Counted from the first letter of the stretch, positions 35,082 through 44,313 are shown. The stretch is DNA of 64,000 bases from Fen-1038 sp042408355 (GCA_042408355.1 JBHORD010000161.1:1-64000); one strand, 5' to 3'. Notes: generated by a model from the letters alone, not told the origin. Translations and numbers: made by a program.

Positions 35082-36070
35082 TTGTTGTATTCTCCTTTTT
35101 CGTCAAGCAAGTTTTTCTGGGCAGAAACTTCTTTCCATTCATCTGGAATCTTAGACACTTTATCCTTCCCTGTTGGCTGATAAACAGGTGTGCCAAGATG
35201 ACGATAACCAAGCGTGCCATTGAAATATGCAAGAATGCGTTCTCGCGCTAATTCAATATAATCTTTTTCTTTGTCACTCCCCATTGCACGACGATTATTT
35301 TTAATTGCGGCAATAAGCGACGAGCCAACTCCTGCAAATGGATCCAAAACCCAATCGCCTTCATTTGTCAATGCAAGAACACAACGCTCAACCAATTCAA
35401 TTGGATATTGGCAAGGATGTTCAGTTTTTTCAGGATGATTTGCTTTCACATTGGGAATATCCCAAATTTCTTGTTCCCAATCTTGCAAAACGACCTCCCA
35501 AACATCGGAAGGATTTTTTCCTAATGGATTGCCAGAGAGTTGTCCCTTTTTCTCTCCTTTGAAATGGCGCTTTCCAGGATATTTCGATGGTACTCTAACG
35601 CTATCAAGATTGAATATATATTTGTCGCTTTTGGTAAACCACAAAATAGTTTCATATCGTCCGGAAAAACGTTTCGATGCATGAAGTCCGTGACCAAAAC
35701 GCCAGATGATTCGATTTCTCAAATGCAAGCCAAGCTTTTTGAATATTCCATAATACAAAATATCCAGCGGGTAAACTTCGCCATCTTCTACAAAATTTCC
35801 CACCTGCCAGCATAGGCTACCTTCATCCTTCAAGACGCGATAAAGTTCGGCAATAATCTCAGCTTGTTTTTCAAGATAGCTTTCAATTTCAATCCGGCTT
35901 TCATAGTCTTTTCCAAGATTATAAGGAGGGGATGTGATGATCAACTGAATTGAATTATCAGGAATTTCTGTAAGCAAATCTTTGATATCACCATTAAACA
36001 AAACAATATCAGCATCGCTTTGGAAATGACTATTTATTGGCTTAGGTGTTTGAAATAGTGGTAAGTTCAT
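35078..36070 (-). CDS. Modification methyltransferase of the BglII-type system
   Basis: A 330-residue DNA methyltransferase with the beta-class motif order: catalytic TSPPYNLGKDYES near residue 48 and SAM motif DPFAGVGSSLIAA near 245. TSPPY in beta class is typical of N4-cytosine enzymes, as in BglII and BamHI systems, though N6-adenine is possible. The cognate endonuclease overlaps its 3' end by 4 bp. The pair is A+T-rich against a G+C-rich background, a sign of transfer. Together they form a compact, two-gene type II restriction-modification system. Confidence 0.9.
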   Translation of the reverse strand: MNLPLFQTPKPINSHFQSDADIVLFNGDIKDLLTEIPDNSIQLIITSPPYNLGKDYESRIEIESYLEKQAEIIAELYRVLKDEGSLCWQVGNFVEDGEVYPLDILYYGIFKKLGLHLRNRIIWRFGHGLHASKRFSGRYETILWFTKSDKYIFNLDSVRVPSKYPGKRHFKGEKKGQLSGNPLGKNPSDVWEVVLQDWEQEIWDIPNVKANHPEKTEHPCQYPIELVERCVLALTNEGDWVLDPFAGVGSSLIAAIKNNRRAMGSDKEKDYIELARERILAYFNGTLGYRHLGTPVYQPTGKDKVSKIPDEWKEVSAQKNLLDEKGEYNK

Positions 36071-36142
36071 ATATTAATTTTACTCTATTGAATTTATTTC
36101 AGAAGGCAAATATTCGTTTTCAATTTATAAATTATCGCGCTG

Positions 36143-36148
36143 TATAAT
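36143..36148 (+). promoter_or_regulatory. Candidate -10 element upstream of the thiolase gene
   Basis: TATAAT lies in the A+T-rich gap after the methyltransferase, 45 nt before the thiolase ATG. The -35 (TTCAAT, 36119-36124, spacer 18) is weak. Confidence 0.4.
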
Positions 36149-36193
36149 ACTTTAGATAGATTATAGATTTCTTTCCAAGAAAAGGCAACAACC

Positions 36194-37330
36194 ATGTCTG
36201 ACTCAGATGTCTTCATCATCTCCGCAGTTCGCACCGCCATCGGCATTGGCAAAGAAAGCGGCGCGTTGCATCCATTCCAACCCGTTGAATTGGCTTCGCT
36301 CGTCATGCGCGAAGCGGTCCATCGTGCGGGCATCGATCCCGCCCGCCTCGACGATGTGATCTGGGGCGTGGTCACGCCCATCGGCGATCAGGGCGGCAAC
36401 CTTGCGCGCCTGGCCGTGCTCAAGTCCGGTTTTCCCGTCCACGTGCCGGGCGTCAGCATCAACCGCATGTGCGGATCGAGTCAGCAAGCCATCCATTTTG
36501 CGTCGCAGGCCATTCTCGCGGGCGACGCCGATCTCGTTCTCGCAGGCGGCGCCGAGATGATGTCGCATCAACCGCTCGGCGCGGATTATCCCGCCGAGTG
36601 GCCCGACGTTGGACATAAGCTGATTCATCAGGGACTGAGCGCCGAACTCATGGCTGAAAAATGGAATCTGACGCGCGACGAACTGGACGATTATGCTTTT
36701 CAATCGCACATCAAAGCCGGACAGGCGATTGACTCCGGATTCTTCAACGAACAGATTCTTCCCGCCTCTCTCCCCGACGGAAAACTTTTTTCCGTTGATC
36801 AGGGCGTGCGCCGCCCTCCCGACCGCGACAAGATGCGCGCCCTGAAACCTGTCTTCAAACCGGACGGCGTGATCACCGCCGCCAATTCATCCCAGGTCTC
36901 CGACGGCGCAGCCGCGCTCCTGCTGGCTTCGCCCGATGCGGTTGGACGTTATAACTTATCTCCAATCGCCCGCATTGATACACGTGTGGTTGTCGGTTCT
37001 GATCCAACCTTGATGCTCGACGGTCCAATCCCGGCCACGCAAAAAGCCTTGAAGCGCGCGGGCTTGACTTTGCAAGATATGGACGTGATCGAAATCAACG
37101 AAGCCTTTGCATCGGTTGTCCTCGCGTGGGCAAAGGAATTGAATGTTGATTTATCTTGTGTGAATCCGAACGGCGGAGCCATCGCACATGGACATCCCCT
37201 CGGCGCGACCGGCGCGATCCTGATGACGAAACTTGTTTACGAATTGGAGCGCCGCAAAGCCAGATACGGCTTGCAGACCATGTGCATCGGTCACGGCATG
37301 GCCACCGCCACGATTATCGAACGGGTTTGA
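36194..37330 (+). CDS. Acetyl-CoA C-acyltransferase (thiolase)
   Basis: A 378-residue thiolase. The nucleophilic Cys is C93 in NRMCGSSQQ, the histidine is in GGAIAHGHPLGATGA near 332, and the second Cys in TMCIGHGMATATI near 364. These three cover the thiolytic mechanism. Whether it degrades 3-ketoacyl-CoA or makes acetoacetyl-CoA is not shown by the sequence; the lack of beta-oxidation neighbours leaves both open. The usual CIGGG motif is CIGHG here, a mild change. A word-repeat patch follows its stop. Confidence 0.9.
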   Translation: MSDSDVFIISAVRTAIGIGKESGALHPFQPVELASLVMREAVHRAGIDPARLDDVIWGVVTPIGDQGGNLARLAVLKSGFPVHVPGVSINRMCGSSQQAIHFASQAILAGDADLVLAGGAEMMSHQPLGADYPAEWPDVGHKLIHQGLSAELMAEKWNLTRDELDDYAFQSHIKAGQAIDSGFFNEQILPASLPDGKLFSVDQGVRRPPDRDKMRALKPVFKPDGVITAANSSQVSDGAAALLLASPDAVGRYNLSPIARIDTRVVVGSDPTLMLDGPIPATQKALKRAGLTLQDMDVIEINEAFASVVLAWAKELNVDLSCVNPNGGAIAHGHPLGATGAILMTKLVYELERRKARYGLQTMCIGHGMATATIIERV

Positions 37331-37362
37331 ACGTTCGCACGTTTAAACGTTCAAACCTTCTA
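37331..37362. repeat. ACGTTC word-repeat patch between thiolase and folK
   Basis: The 34-bp gap is made of ACGTTC, ACGTTT and AACGTTCAAAC words in direct and inverted form. It ends 2-3 bp before the folK ATG. A similar string (GAACGTTCGAGCGTTGGAACG, in part) is also found inside the capsule gene near 11157-11177. Confidence 0.6.
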
Positions 37363-37364
37363 AT

Positions 37365-37856
37365 ATGCCAACCATCTATCTCGCCCTCGGAACCAACCTC
37401 GGCAACCGTCCCGCCAACCTGCGCGCGGCGCTTAATTCTTTGGCGCCCGATATAAAGATTCTCGCCGAATCAAACATCTACGAAACGCCGCCGTGGGGTT
37501 ACACCGATCAGCCAGCCTTCCTCAACATGGCGGTTAAGTGCGAAACGGATTCAGACGCCGCGCCGCTTCTGAAGCGCCTCAAGCAGATCGAAGTCCGGGT
37601 GGGACGCGAAGCGACATTTCGCTGGGGCCCGCGCGTGATTGACATTGATATTTTGTTTTACGATGACCTTGTCCTTGAATCCGAAGCGCTGACCATTCCG
37701 CACCCGCGTCTGCACGAACGCGCTTTCGCGCTTGTCCCCCTGGCGGACATCGCGCCCGATTTTGTCCATCCCGTTTTGAAAAAGACGATCAAAGAGTTGC
37801 TCTCGCAAGTGGATAGCACAGAGATAAAACTTTTTGGTAATGGCAGTTTGATATAA
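37365..37856 (+). CDS. folK: 6-hydroxymethyl-7,8-dihydropterin pyrophosphokinase
   Basis: A 163-residue HPPK, the enzyme that pyrophosphorylates hydroxymethyl-dihydropterin before its condensation with p-aminobenzoate. Motifs: YLALGTNLGNRPANL at the start, then NIYETPPWGYTDQPAFLNMA, and the metal-binding RWGPRVIDIDILFYDD near 90. The length is typical. The next folate enzyme, FolP, lies 440 bp downstream, with one small gene between. Confidence 0.93.
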   Translation: MPTIYLALGTNLGNRPANLRAALNSLAPDIKILAESNIYETPPWGYTDQPAFLNMAVKCETDSDAAPLLKRLKQIEVRVGREATFRWGPRVIDIDILFYDDLVLESEALTIPHPRLHERAFALVPLADIAPDFVHPVLKKTIKELLSQVDSTEIKLFGNGSLI

Positions 37857-37878
37857 TCGCCTCAACCTGGAGGATGCC

Positions 37879-38301
37879 GTGACGGATGTCAAACCTCTCA
37901 ATTGGACACATAAACCTGGCGTTGGCTTCGATGTCGTCCGCCGCGCCGACGGCGGGATGACGTTGACTTTTACCGATCTATCTGATGCAACGATCAAAGA
38001 ATGGCATGACTTTGCGCTGGAACATTTACTCGGCTCGGATCGTCTCACGCGCAATCTGTATGACCTGCGCGCTGTGAAAGATATAAACGAGAAAGCGATT
38101 CGCACCGCCGTCGAAGTGAACAGCGATCCGTCGGCGCGAAACATCAGGCTGGCGGTGGTGGTCAACAGCGAGAAGGTCGCCAATGCCATTCGCGACGTCG
38201 CCGCGCTGGCTTTGCCTGAAACATCTGCCGCCATCAAACTTTTCACAGACATCAATGAAGCCGAAGCATGGCTTTCGCGCCCGCTCGACCAGATTCCATG
38301 A
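37879..38301 (+). CDS. Small protein between folK and folP
   Basis: A 140-residue protein starting with GTG, with GGAGG about 10 nt before it. I do not recognise the family with confidence. The pattern of alternating strands and helices (NLYDLRAVKDINEKAIRTAV, then RLAVVVNSEKVANAIRDVA) resembles a SpoIIAA-like (STAS) fold as in small cytoplasmic proteins. Its stop overlaps the folP ATG (ATGA), so the two are translationally coupled. A TATAAT overlaps the folK stop (37852-37857), so this gene may start a separate transcript. Confidence 0.6.
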   Translation: MTDVKPLNWTHKPGVGFDVVRRADGGMTLTFTDLSDATIKEWHDFALEHLLGSDRLTRNLYDLRAVKDINEKAIRTAVEVNSDPSARNIRLAVVVNSEKVANAIRDVAALALPETSAAIKLFTDINEAEAWLSRPLDQIP

Positions 38302-39185
38302 AGCCCTTGAAAGTAGCCAATCAAATATTCGACTGGGGCCGCCGCACATATGTCATGGGCGTTCTTAATATCACGCCGGACAGTTTTTCCGGCGACGGCA
38401 TCATTTCCAAAGGTGATGCGGTTGAAGTTTCACTTGAACAAGCCAAACGATTTGTCGCCGCGGGGGCAACGATATTAGACGTCGGCGGGGAGTCAACGCG
38501 TCCAGGCTCAGAGCCGATTGAAGTCGAGGAGGAGAGGCGGCGCGTCATCCCCGTCGTCAAAGCCATTGCAAAAGAATTTCCCGATACGTTGATTTCGATT
38601 GATACCTATAAAGCCGTCATCGCTGAAGAAGCGTTGAATGAAGGCGCACAGATTGTCAACGATGTGTGGGCATTGCGCGCCGATCCTGAATTGCGAAAGG
38701 TTGTCGCAAAACACAAATGCCCGGTCATCTTGATGCACAACCGCAGCAACCCCGCCAGCGTGGAAGTGCGCGCCAATCTGGGCAATGCCTACATCGGCGC
38801 GGAATACGCGGATGTGATCGAAGATGTGAAGCGCGAGCTGATGGACAGCGTGAAGCTGGCGCGCCAATCCGGCATTGACGATGATCGCATCATCCTGGAC
38901 CCCGGCATTGGCTTCGGCAAAAAAGTCGAACATAATCTGGAATTGATCAACCGCCTCGACGAAATCCGCGCCCTGGGCTTTCCGGTTTTGCTCGGGCCGT
39001 CGCGCAAATCATTCATTGGATATACCCTCGACCTGCCTCCCGATCAACGCGTCGAAGGCACCGCCGCGGCGGTTGCAGTGGGCATCGCGCGCGGCGCGGA
39101 CATCGTCCGCGTGCACGATGTGGAATACATGACCCGCGTCGCAAAGATGACCGACGCCCTTGTTCGTAAAAAAACAAATGATTGA
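38298..39185 (+). CDS. folP: Dihydropteroate synthase
   Basis: A 295-residue TIM-barrel enzyme that joins the pterin diphosphate to p-aminobenzoate. Signatures: MGVLNITPDSFSGDG, DVGGESTRPGSEPI and PGIGFGKKVEHNLELI, plus the late GPSRKSFIG loop. The start at 38298 follows the ATGA overlap; an extended start at 38268 is less likely. The stop lies inside the beginning of the following gene, so three genes are coupled. Confidence 0.94.
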   Translation: MKPLKVANQIFDWGRRTYVMGVLNITPDSFSGDGIISKGDAVEVSLEQAKRFVAAGATILDVGGESTRPGSEPIEVEEERRRVIPVVKAIAKEFPDTLISIDTYKAVIAEEALNEGAQIVNDVWALRADPELRKVVAKHKCPVILMHNRSNPASVEVRANLGNAYIGAEYADVIEDVKRELMDSVKLARQSGIDDDRIILDPGIGFGKKVEHNLELINRLDEIRALGFPVLLGPSRKSFIGYTLDLPPDQRVEGTAAAVAVGIARGADIVRVHDVEYMTRVAKMTDALVRKKTND

Positions 39186-40491
39186 CGATTACGGCAGGGA
39201 GCTTCTTCGCAGTGGAATTATCGAAGCCAAAGCGGGGAATAAAGATGCGGCGCGGCGATACATTGACCGCGCCATTTACATGACCAGCGATCACGACGTG
39301 ATGGCTGAAGGCTGGTACTGGATGAGTCAGCTCACGGACGATCCGCTTGAGAAACGCAAAGCGTTGGAAAACTGTCTCTCGAATGATTTGCATCATGCGC
39401 GCGCCCGCCGCGCCCTGGCGGTTTTGGATGGAAAACTCAAGCCCGATGAAATCGTTGATCCCGATATGTTGCCTCCCGCTCCCGAAGGTCTGCGCCGTGC
39501 GGACGCGCAACGATTCGTGTGTCCAAAATGCGGCGGACGGATGACCTACGCGCCCGACGGCGAGTCATTGCTCTGCGAATATTGTTCGCGAAGTCAGGCG
39601 CTCAAAACTCAATCGGGTTCGGCAAACGAAAAAGATTTCATCGTTGCGATGGCCACCCTGCGCGGACACGGCAAGCCGCTCGCCGAACAGGTCTTTCAAT
39701 GTCAGGGATGCGGCGCGCAGTTCATTTTGCCTGCCGATCAACTTTCTGCCACATGCGTTTATTGCGGATCGCCGCATGTGGTCAGCCTCGAAAAATCAAA
39801 TGATTTGCTCGCGCCGGATGGGATCATCCCGCATGCATTCGAGCAAAAGCGCGCCATCCAACTTCTTGTGGATTGGGTTGAGCAAAACAAAATCAAACCC
39901 GGGAAACAGGTCGAATGGCCGCGCGGACTTTATCTTCCGTTGTGGACGTTTGATCTCGGCGGCGAAATTGATTACGTAGGCGAAATCGTTGAACAGGATG
40001 CCGCCGGCTTTGGGAGAAGCCGGCCCAGAACGGTTCAAGTTCATGACGCGTATCCGATTCTGGCGAATGATGTTTCGATTCCCGCCAGCCGCAAATTGTC
40101 CGCGCCGTTTGTGAGGCTCATTTCCACTTTTGATTTGAAAGCGGTTCAGCCGTACGACGCGCGTTTTCTCGCCAATTGGCCTGCCGAACTCTACGACATC
40201 CCGATGGCGGACGCCTCGCTCGATGCGCGCACACAAACGTTAACGCGCCTCAAGCGCGATTTGCCGAATCAACTTTCACTTGCCAGATTGATTTCAATTT
40301 CCTCCGCGAACATGACCGTCGAATCGTTCCGGCTCGATCTGCTCCCGGTCTGGATGACTGAAATTTGGCTTGAGGGCCGAGGTCATCTTGTGCTGATTAG
40401 CGGACAAAACGGCGCAGTGCAAAGCGACGTTGCTTTAAAGTCTGATAAGGGCGGTTTGATGGAATGGCTGTCTGATCTTGTGAAAGATTAA
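39178..40491 (+). CDS. Zinc-ribbon protein of unknown function
   Basis: A 437-residue protein with an N-terminal TPR-like helical segment (residues 1-95) followed by two zinc ribbons: CPKCGGRM with CEYC near 115-140, and CQGCGAQF with CVYC near 177-200. A large beta-rich C-terminal part follows, with no recognised enzyme motif. The start at 39178 overlaps the folP stop by 8 bp and is preferred to an upstream start at 39160. Similar proteins are found in Chloroflexota as hypotheticals. Possible roles are scaffolding or nucleic-acid binding, but nothing in the sequence decides. Confidence 0.75.
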   Translation: MIDDYGRELLRSGIIEAKAGNKDAARRYIDRAIYMTSDHDVMAEGWYWMSQLTDDPLEKRKALENCLSNDLHHARARRALAVLDGKLKPDEIVDPDMLPPAPEGLRRADAQRFVCPKCGGRMTYAPDGESLLCEYCSRSQALKTQSGSANEKDFIVAMATLRGHGKPLAEQVFQCQGCGAQFILPADQLSATCVYCGSPHVVSLEKSNDLLAPDGIIPHAFEQKRAIQLLVDWVEQNKIKPGKQVEWPRGLYLPLWTFDLGGEIDYVGEIVEQDAAGFGRSRPRTVQVHDAYPILANDVSIPASRKLSAPFVRLISTFDLKAVQPYDARFLANWPAELYDIPMADASLDARTQTLTRLKRDLPNQLSLARLISISSANMTVESFRLDLLPVWMTEIWLEGRGHLVLISGQNGAVQSDVALKSDKGGLMEWLSDLVKD

Positions 40492-40551
40492 GTCGCATCC
40501 ACGAATGACTCCGCCCGTTCGTGACGCTTAGCGAACGAACATATTCCGTTG

Positions 40552-40557
40552 TACAAT
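40552..40557 (+). promoter_or_regulatory. Candidate -10 element of the PBP homologue
   Basis: TACAAT ends 6 nt before the ATG at 40564, which would make the mRNA leaderless. A GTTCG/CGAAC inverted repeat lies 20-40 nt upstream. Confidence 0.4.
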
Positions 40558-40563
40558 CCAAAC

Positions 40564-43074
40564 ATGCCAGCGAATACGACCAGCATCGTCCAGCGGCGGC
40601 GCGCCCGCCGCGCGGACCAACAGCGCGCCAATTCATCGCACTGGCGCATGGGCGGCGTCAGCCTTGGTATTTTTATTTCGTTTTTATTGTTCCTGCTGAT
40701 CCTTGCTGTTGCGCTGGCTTACGCAAACCTGACGAGCAATCTTCCCAGCGTTGACCTTTTGCCGGTTTTGCTCAACCCGCCCGACGGCCTTTTGCTCCAG
40801 CCGACGCGCGTCTATGACCGCACCGGTCAGAATCTTTTAATGACGTTTGCGCCCAACGCCGCGCCGCGCCGTTATATTCCTCTCAATCCGCAATCGCCTC
40901 AGCATCTGCCGGATTTCCTGGCCAAAGCCACCATCGCGCTGGCCGATCCCGATTTTTGGAATCACGGCGGCTATTTATTGAGCGGATGGAACGATCCTGA
41001 AAGCCATCCAACCATTGCGGAAAAACTTGTTTCGGATTTACTGCTTTACAATGAACCGCCATCGCTCCAACGCGCCCTGCGCGAACGGATTCTCGCCGCG
41101 CAGATCACGGCCCGGTTTGGACGCACACAAATCCTCGAGTGGTATCTCAACTCGGCGGATTACGGCAATTATGCCTTCGGCGTGGACGCCGCGGCCGAAC
41201 TCTACTTTGGAAAATCCGCATATCAATTAACGCCTGCGGAATCGGCGGTGCTTGCCGCCGCGTCTCAATCCCCAAGTCTGAATCCGTTCAATGCGAAAGA
41301 CATCGCGCTCCAGCGCGGCCGCATGACGATTCAATTGATGCAATCATTGAAACTGATTTCGTCTGATGAAGCGACTCAAGCATTAGCCCAAGCCCCCTCA
41401 CCCCTGACCCCTCTCCCAAATTTGGGAGAGGGGAAGATCGCCTCCGCTTTCCTCAACCTCCTCCTCGATCAACTCGAGCCACAATTTACGCGCGAACGGA
41501 TCGAGCGCGGCGGCTTGAACATCACAACCACTCTCGATTTCGACCTTCAACAACAGGCCGCATGCGCAACGCTTACTTATGCCGCGCGGCTGGCGGGCGC
41601 GGCGGACCCGGCCGCGCCGTGCGATGCCGCCGATTTGCTTCCGTCACTGCCGCCGAACACGAATGTTAAAGAACCGTCGGCCAGCGCGCTGATTTATGAT
41701 CCGCAAACGGGGCAGATTCTCGCCGCGGTCGGTGAAACGCTGCGGGGCGGGCAAACCGCCTTTTTGTCCGCGCACGATCCCGGGTCCCTCATGACGCCGT
41801 TCATTTATCTGACGGCATTCACGCGCGGTTTGAGTCCCGCGTCGCTTGTCTGGGATGTCCCAACGGAGAATGTCCAAAATTTTGACGGACAATATCACGG
41901 GCCCGTCCGCATCCGCACCGCCCTCGACAACGATTATCTTGTCCCCGCGCAAAGTGTTGCGGATCAAATGGGCGCAGATGTTGTCCAGCGAACAGAGTCC
42001 TCGTTTGGACTTAATCAAAACCGCGCCACACTGCTCGATATGGCGGCCGCCTACGGAATCTTTGCCGCACAAGGCGTGCGTTACGGTCAGCCCGGCCCCT
42101 CGGCTGTACTCCGCGTGGAGGGGCTTGATCATTCGCTGTGGCTCGATCTCACCAATCCGCAAGCCCAGCCGGTTGTCTCGCCGCAGCTGGCGTATTTGAT
42201 GAACAACGTCTTGAGCGACGAATCGGCGCGCTGGCCGAGCCTCGGCCATCCGAACGATTTGGAAATTGGAATACCGGCGGCCGCGAAGATCGGTCAGACC
42301 AATTCCGGCCTTGAGGCCTGGACGATCGGATATACTCCTTCGCGCGTGGTCGCGGTTTGGACGGGAACCCATGCAACCGATTCGCCGCGTCTCTCGCCCA
42401 AACTTCCCGCCGGACTCTGGCACGCGTTGATGCAAATTGCGACTCAATCACTGCCAGCGGATGGCTGGGCCATGCCGCCAGGAATCACAACGATGGCTGT
42501 ATGCGATCCTTCCGGTTTGCGGCCAACGAAAGATTGTCCTTCGATTGTGAGCGAAGTTTTCCTGAATGGAAATGAACCTGTTCAAGCGGATAATCTCTTT
42601 CGCACATTTGAGATCAACCGTGAGACGGGTTATCTTGCAACGGTCTTCACGCCGCCTCAGCTTGTGGAAGATAAACTCTTTATGATCGTTCCGCCGGAAT
42701 ATCGAGCCTGGGCAAAGTCTGCAAACATTCCTGCCCCGCCAACTTCTTATGATGCCATTCAGGCTGTGCCTGTGAATCCCGATGTGCATATTTCATCGCC
42801 CGCCATGTTTGCAAACGTGAGCGGACGAGTTCAATTGATTGGCTCCGCCTCGGGCGCGGACTTCGACCATTACCGCGTTCTGATCGGTCAGGGAATAAAT
42901 CCACAGCAATGGATTCAAGTTGGGAATGATTCAGCCACGCCCGTCAGCGATGGCATCCTCGCCACATGGGATACGACCGGCTTAAGCGGTTTGTATGCGA
43001 TTCAACTGCAAGTCATCCGCGCCGACCAGCGCGTGGACTCGGCCATCATTCAAGTGACGGTCAGCAACAAGTAA
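40564..43074 (+). CDS. Class A PBP homologue with altered catalytic motifs
   Basis: An 836-residue membrane-anchored protein with the layout of a bifunctional class A PBP: TM helix near 35-55, a GT51 glycosyltransferase domain, a transpeptidase domain and a C-terminal tail. The folds are clear (LYFGKSAYQLTPAESAVLAA; AWTIGYTPSRVVAVWTG). The catalytic Glu of the GT51 motif (ED-x-x-F) is Ala127 here (ALADPDF). The transpeptidase SxxK is S408-L-M-T411. The SYN motif reads DYL and the KTG motif K575-I-G-Q. All these changes argue against both enzyme activities. It may be a structural or regulatory pseudoenzyme. A palindromic repeat (41392-41433) is part of its coding sequence. Confidence 0.8.
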   Translation: MPANTTSIVQRRRARRADQQRANSSHWRMGGVSLGIFISFLLFLLILAVALAYANLTSNLPSVDLLPVLLNPPDGLLLQPTRVYDRTGQNLLMTFAPNAAPRRYIPLNPQSPQHLPDFLAKATIALADPDFWNHGGYLLSGWNDPESHPTIAEKLVSDLLLYNEPPSLQRALRERILAAQITARFGRTQILEWYLNSADYGNYAFGVDAAAELYFGKSAYQLTPAESAVLAAASQSPSLNPFNAKDIALQRGRMTIQLMQSLKLISSDEATQALAQAPSPLTPLPNLGEGKIASAFLNLLLDQLEPQFTRERIERGGLNITTTLDFDLQQQAACATLTYAARLAGAADPAAPCDAADLLPSLPPNTNVKEPSASALIYDPQTGQILAAVGETLRGGQTAFLSAHDPGSLMTPFIYLTAFTRGLSPASLVWDVPTENVQNFDGQYHGPVRIRTALDNDYLVPAQSVADQMGADVVQRTESSFGLNQNRATLLDMAAAYGIFAAQGVRYGQPGPSAVLRVEGLDHSLWLDLTNPQAQPVVSPQLAYLMNNVLSDESARWPSLGHPNDLEIGIPAAAKIGQTNSGLEAWTIGYTPSRVVAVWTGTHATDSPRLSPKLPAGLWHALMQIATQSLPADGWAMPPGITTMAVCDPSGLRPTKDCPSIVSEVFLNGNEPVQADNLFRTFEINRETGYLATVFTPPQLVEDKLFMIVPPEYRAWAKSANIPAPPTSYDAIQAVPVNPDVHISSPAMFANVSGRVQLIGSASGADFDHYRVLIGQGINPQQWIQVGNDSATPVSDGILATWDTTGLSGLYAIQLQVIRADQRVDSAIIQVTVSNK
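41392..41433. repeat. Intergenic-type palindromic repeat inside the PBP homologue gene
   Basis: CCCCTCACCCCTGACC leads into a perfect 26-bp palindrome (half-site CCCCTCTCCCAAA, 41408-41433). This is the pattern of a dispersed bacterial repeat that is normally found between genes. Here it is in frame and encodes PSPLTPLPNLGEG, an unstructured loop between the two catalytic domains. Confidence 0.75.
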
Positions 43075-43080
43075 ATTCGT

Positions 43081-44313
43081 ATGCCTTCTTTATCGGATAA
43101 GCTCAAAGCACTTGGCGTTAAAGTTGGAACGACCGATATCCCCGCGCCGAAGACCGTCGAGCATTACGAAATCGGCGCCGTCGTTACCGGCAACGTAATT
43201 GCCACCTCCGCCGGAGAAACGTTCATTCATGAAGAACGGTTTGCTTCCGATTACCGTCACGGCCGCGCGCCGATCAAGTTGACGGCTTCGATGGATGTTT
43301 TGTCCTCGTGGGCGGTGGATCCGCGTCTGAAAGACTTGCCGGTCGAATCCTTTGCTTTCATTGATACGGAGACCAGCGGCCTGGCAGGCGGCACCGGTAC
43401 ATATGCGTTCCTCGTCGGGGCGGGACGATTCGTGAACGGCGAATTTCTCTTACAACAATTCTTCATGCGCGATCCGTCTGAAGAACCGGCTTTGCTGGAA
43501 GGGCTTGCGTCTTTTCTGGCTCCGGCGCAGGCGCTGGTTACGTTCAACGGCAAGGCGTTCGATGTGCCGTTACTCGTTACTCGATATTCGATGAACGCCA
43601 TGCCGATTCCGTTCAAGGATTACGCTCATCTTGATTTGCTTCCGCTGGCGCGGCGGCTTTGGCGCGAGCGCTTGGAATCGCGCGCGCTGAAATATCTTGA
43701 AGAAAATATTTTGCAGGCGCCGCGCTCCCTTGAAGAAGTTCCGGGCTACGAAATTCCGTACCTCTATTTCGATTATTTGCGGACTCGCGACGCGCGTCCG
43801 TTAAAGGGCGTGTTCTATCACAACGCCATGGATGTGGTCGCGATGGCCGCGCTGTTGAATCACACTGCAACGATGCTGTCTGATCCATTTCACGAAGCCA
43901 TTGATCACGGGCTGGATGTCATCGCGCTGGCGAAACTTTATGAAGACCTGGGTCAATGGGACACGGCGGCGCGCCTCTTCGAGCGCGGTCTGGAGCGGAA
44001 TCTCAGCGAGGAACATTTTTGGAAAGCGGTCAGCCGCCTCTCGGTCCTGCAAAAGAGGCGGGGCGATTTCGACGAAGCCGTCAAACTCTGGGAGAAAGCC
44101 GCGTCCGAAGGTCACCTCTATGCTTTCGTTGAACTGGCGAAATATTACGAACACAAACAGCGCGACGTCAAGTCTGCGCTTGAATGGACGAAGTCCGCGT
44201 TGAAACAGGTGAAACGCGCCGATTTGCCCATTTACATCCGCAAGCATTGGACAGAGGAGTTGTTGCACCGTCTCGAAAGGCTGGAGGCGAAGTCGAACAA
44301 ATCTGCCGTATAA
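43081..44313 (+). CDS. YprB-type ribonuclease H-like exonuclease with TPR tail
   Basis: A 410-residue protein with a DEDD-type exonuclease domain of the YprB family: FIDTETSGLAGGTGTYAFLV near 96-115, the second acidic motif in LVTFNGKAFDVPLL near 157, and the late YHNAMDVVAMAALL near 247. The C-terminal 130 residues form TPR-like helices (AARLFERGLERN, EAVKLWEKAASEGH). It starts 6 bp after the PBP homologue. RNA or DNA substrate is unknown. YprB homologues in Firmicutes are uncharacterised nucleases. Confidence 0.85.
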   Translation: MPSLSDKLKALGVKVGTTDIPAPKTVEHYEIGAVVTGNVIATSAGETFIHEERFASDYRHGRAPIKLTASMDVLSSWAVDPRLKDLPVESFAFIDTETSGLAGGTGTYAFLVGAGRFVNGEFLLQQFFMRDPSEEPALLEGLASFLAPAQALVTFNGKAFDVPLLVTRYSMNAMPIPFKDYAHLDLLPLARRLWRERLESRALKYLEENILQAPRSLEEVPGYEIPYLYFDYLRTRDARPLKGVFYHNAMDVVAMAALLNHTATMLSDPFHEAIDHGLDVIALAKLYEDLGQWDTAARLFERGLERNLSEEHFWKAVSRLSVLQKRRGDFDEAVKLWEKAASEGHLYAFVELAKYYEHKQRDVKSALEWTKSALKQVKRADLPIYIRKHWTEELLHRLERLEAKSNKSAV

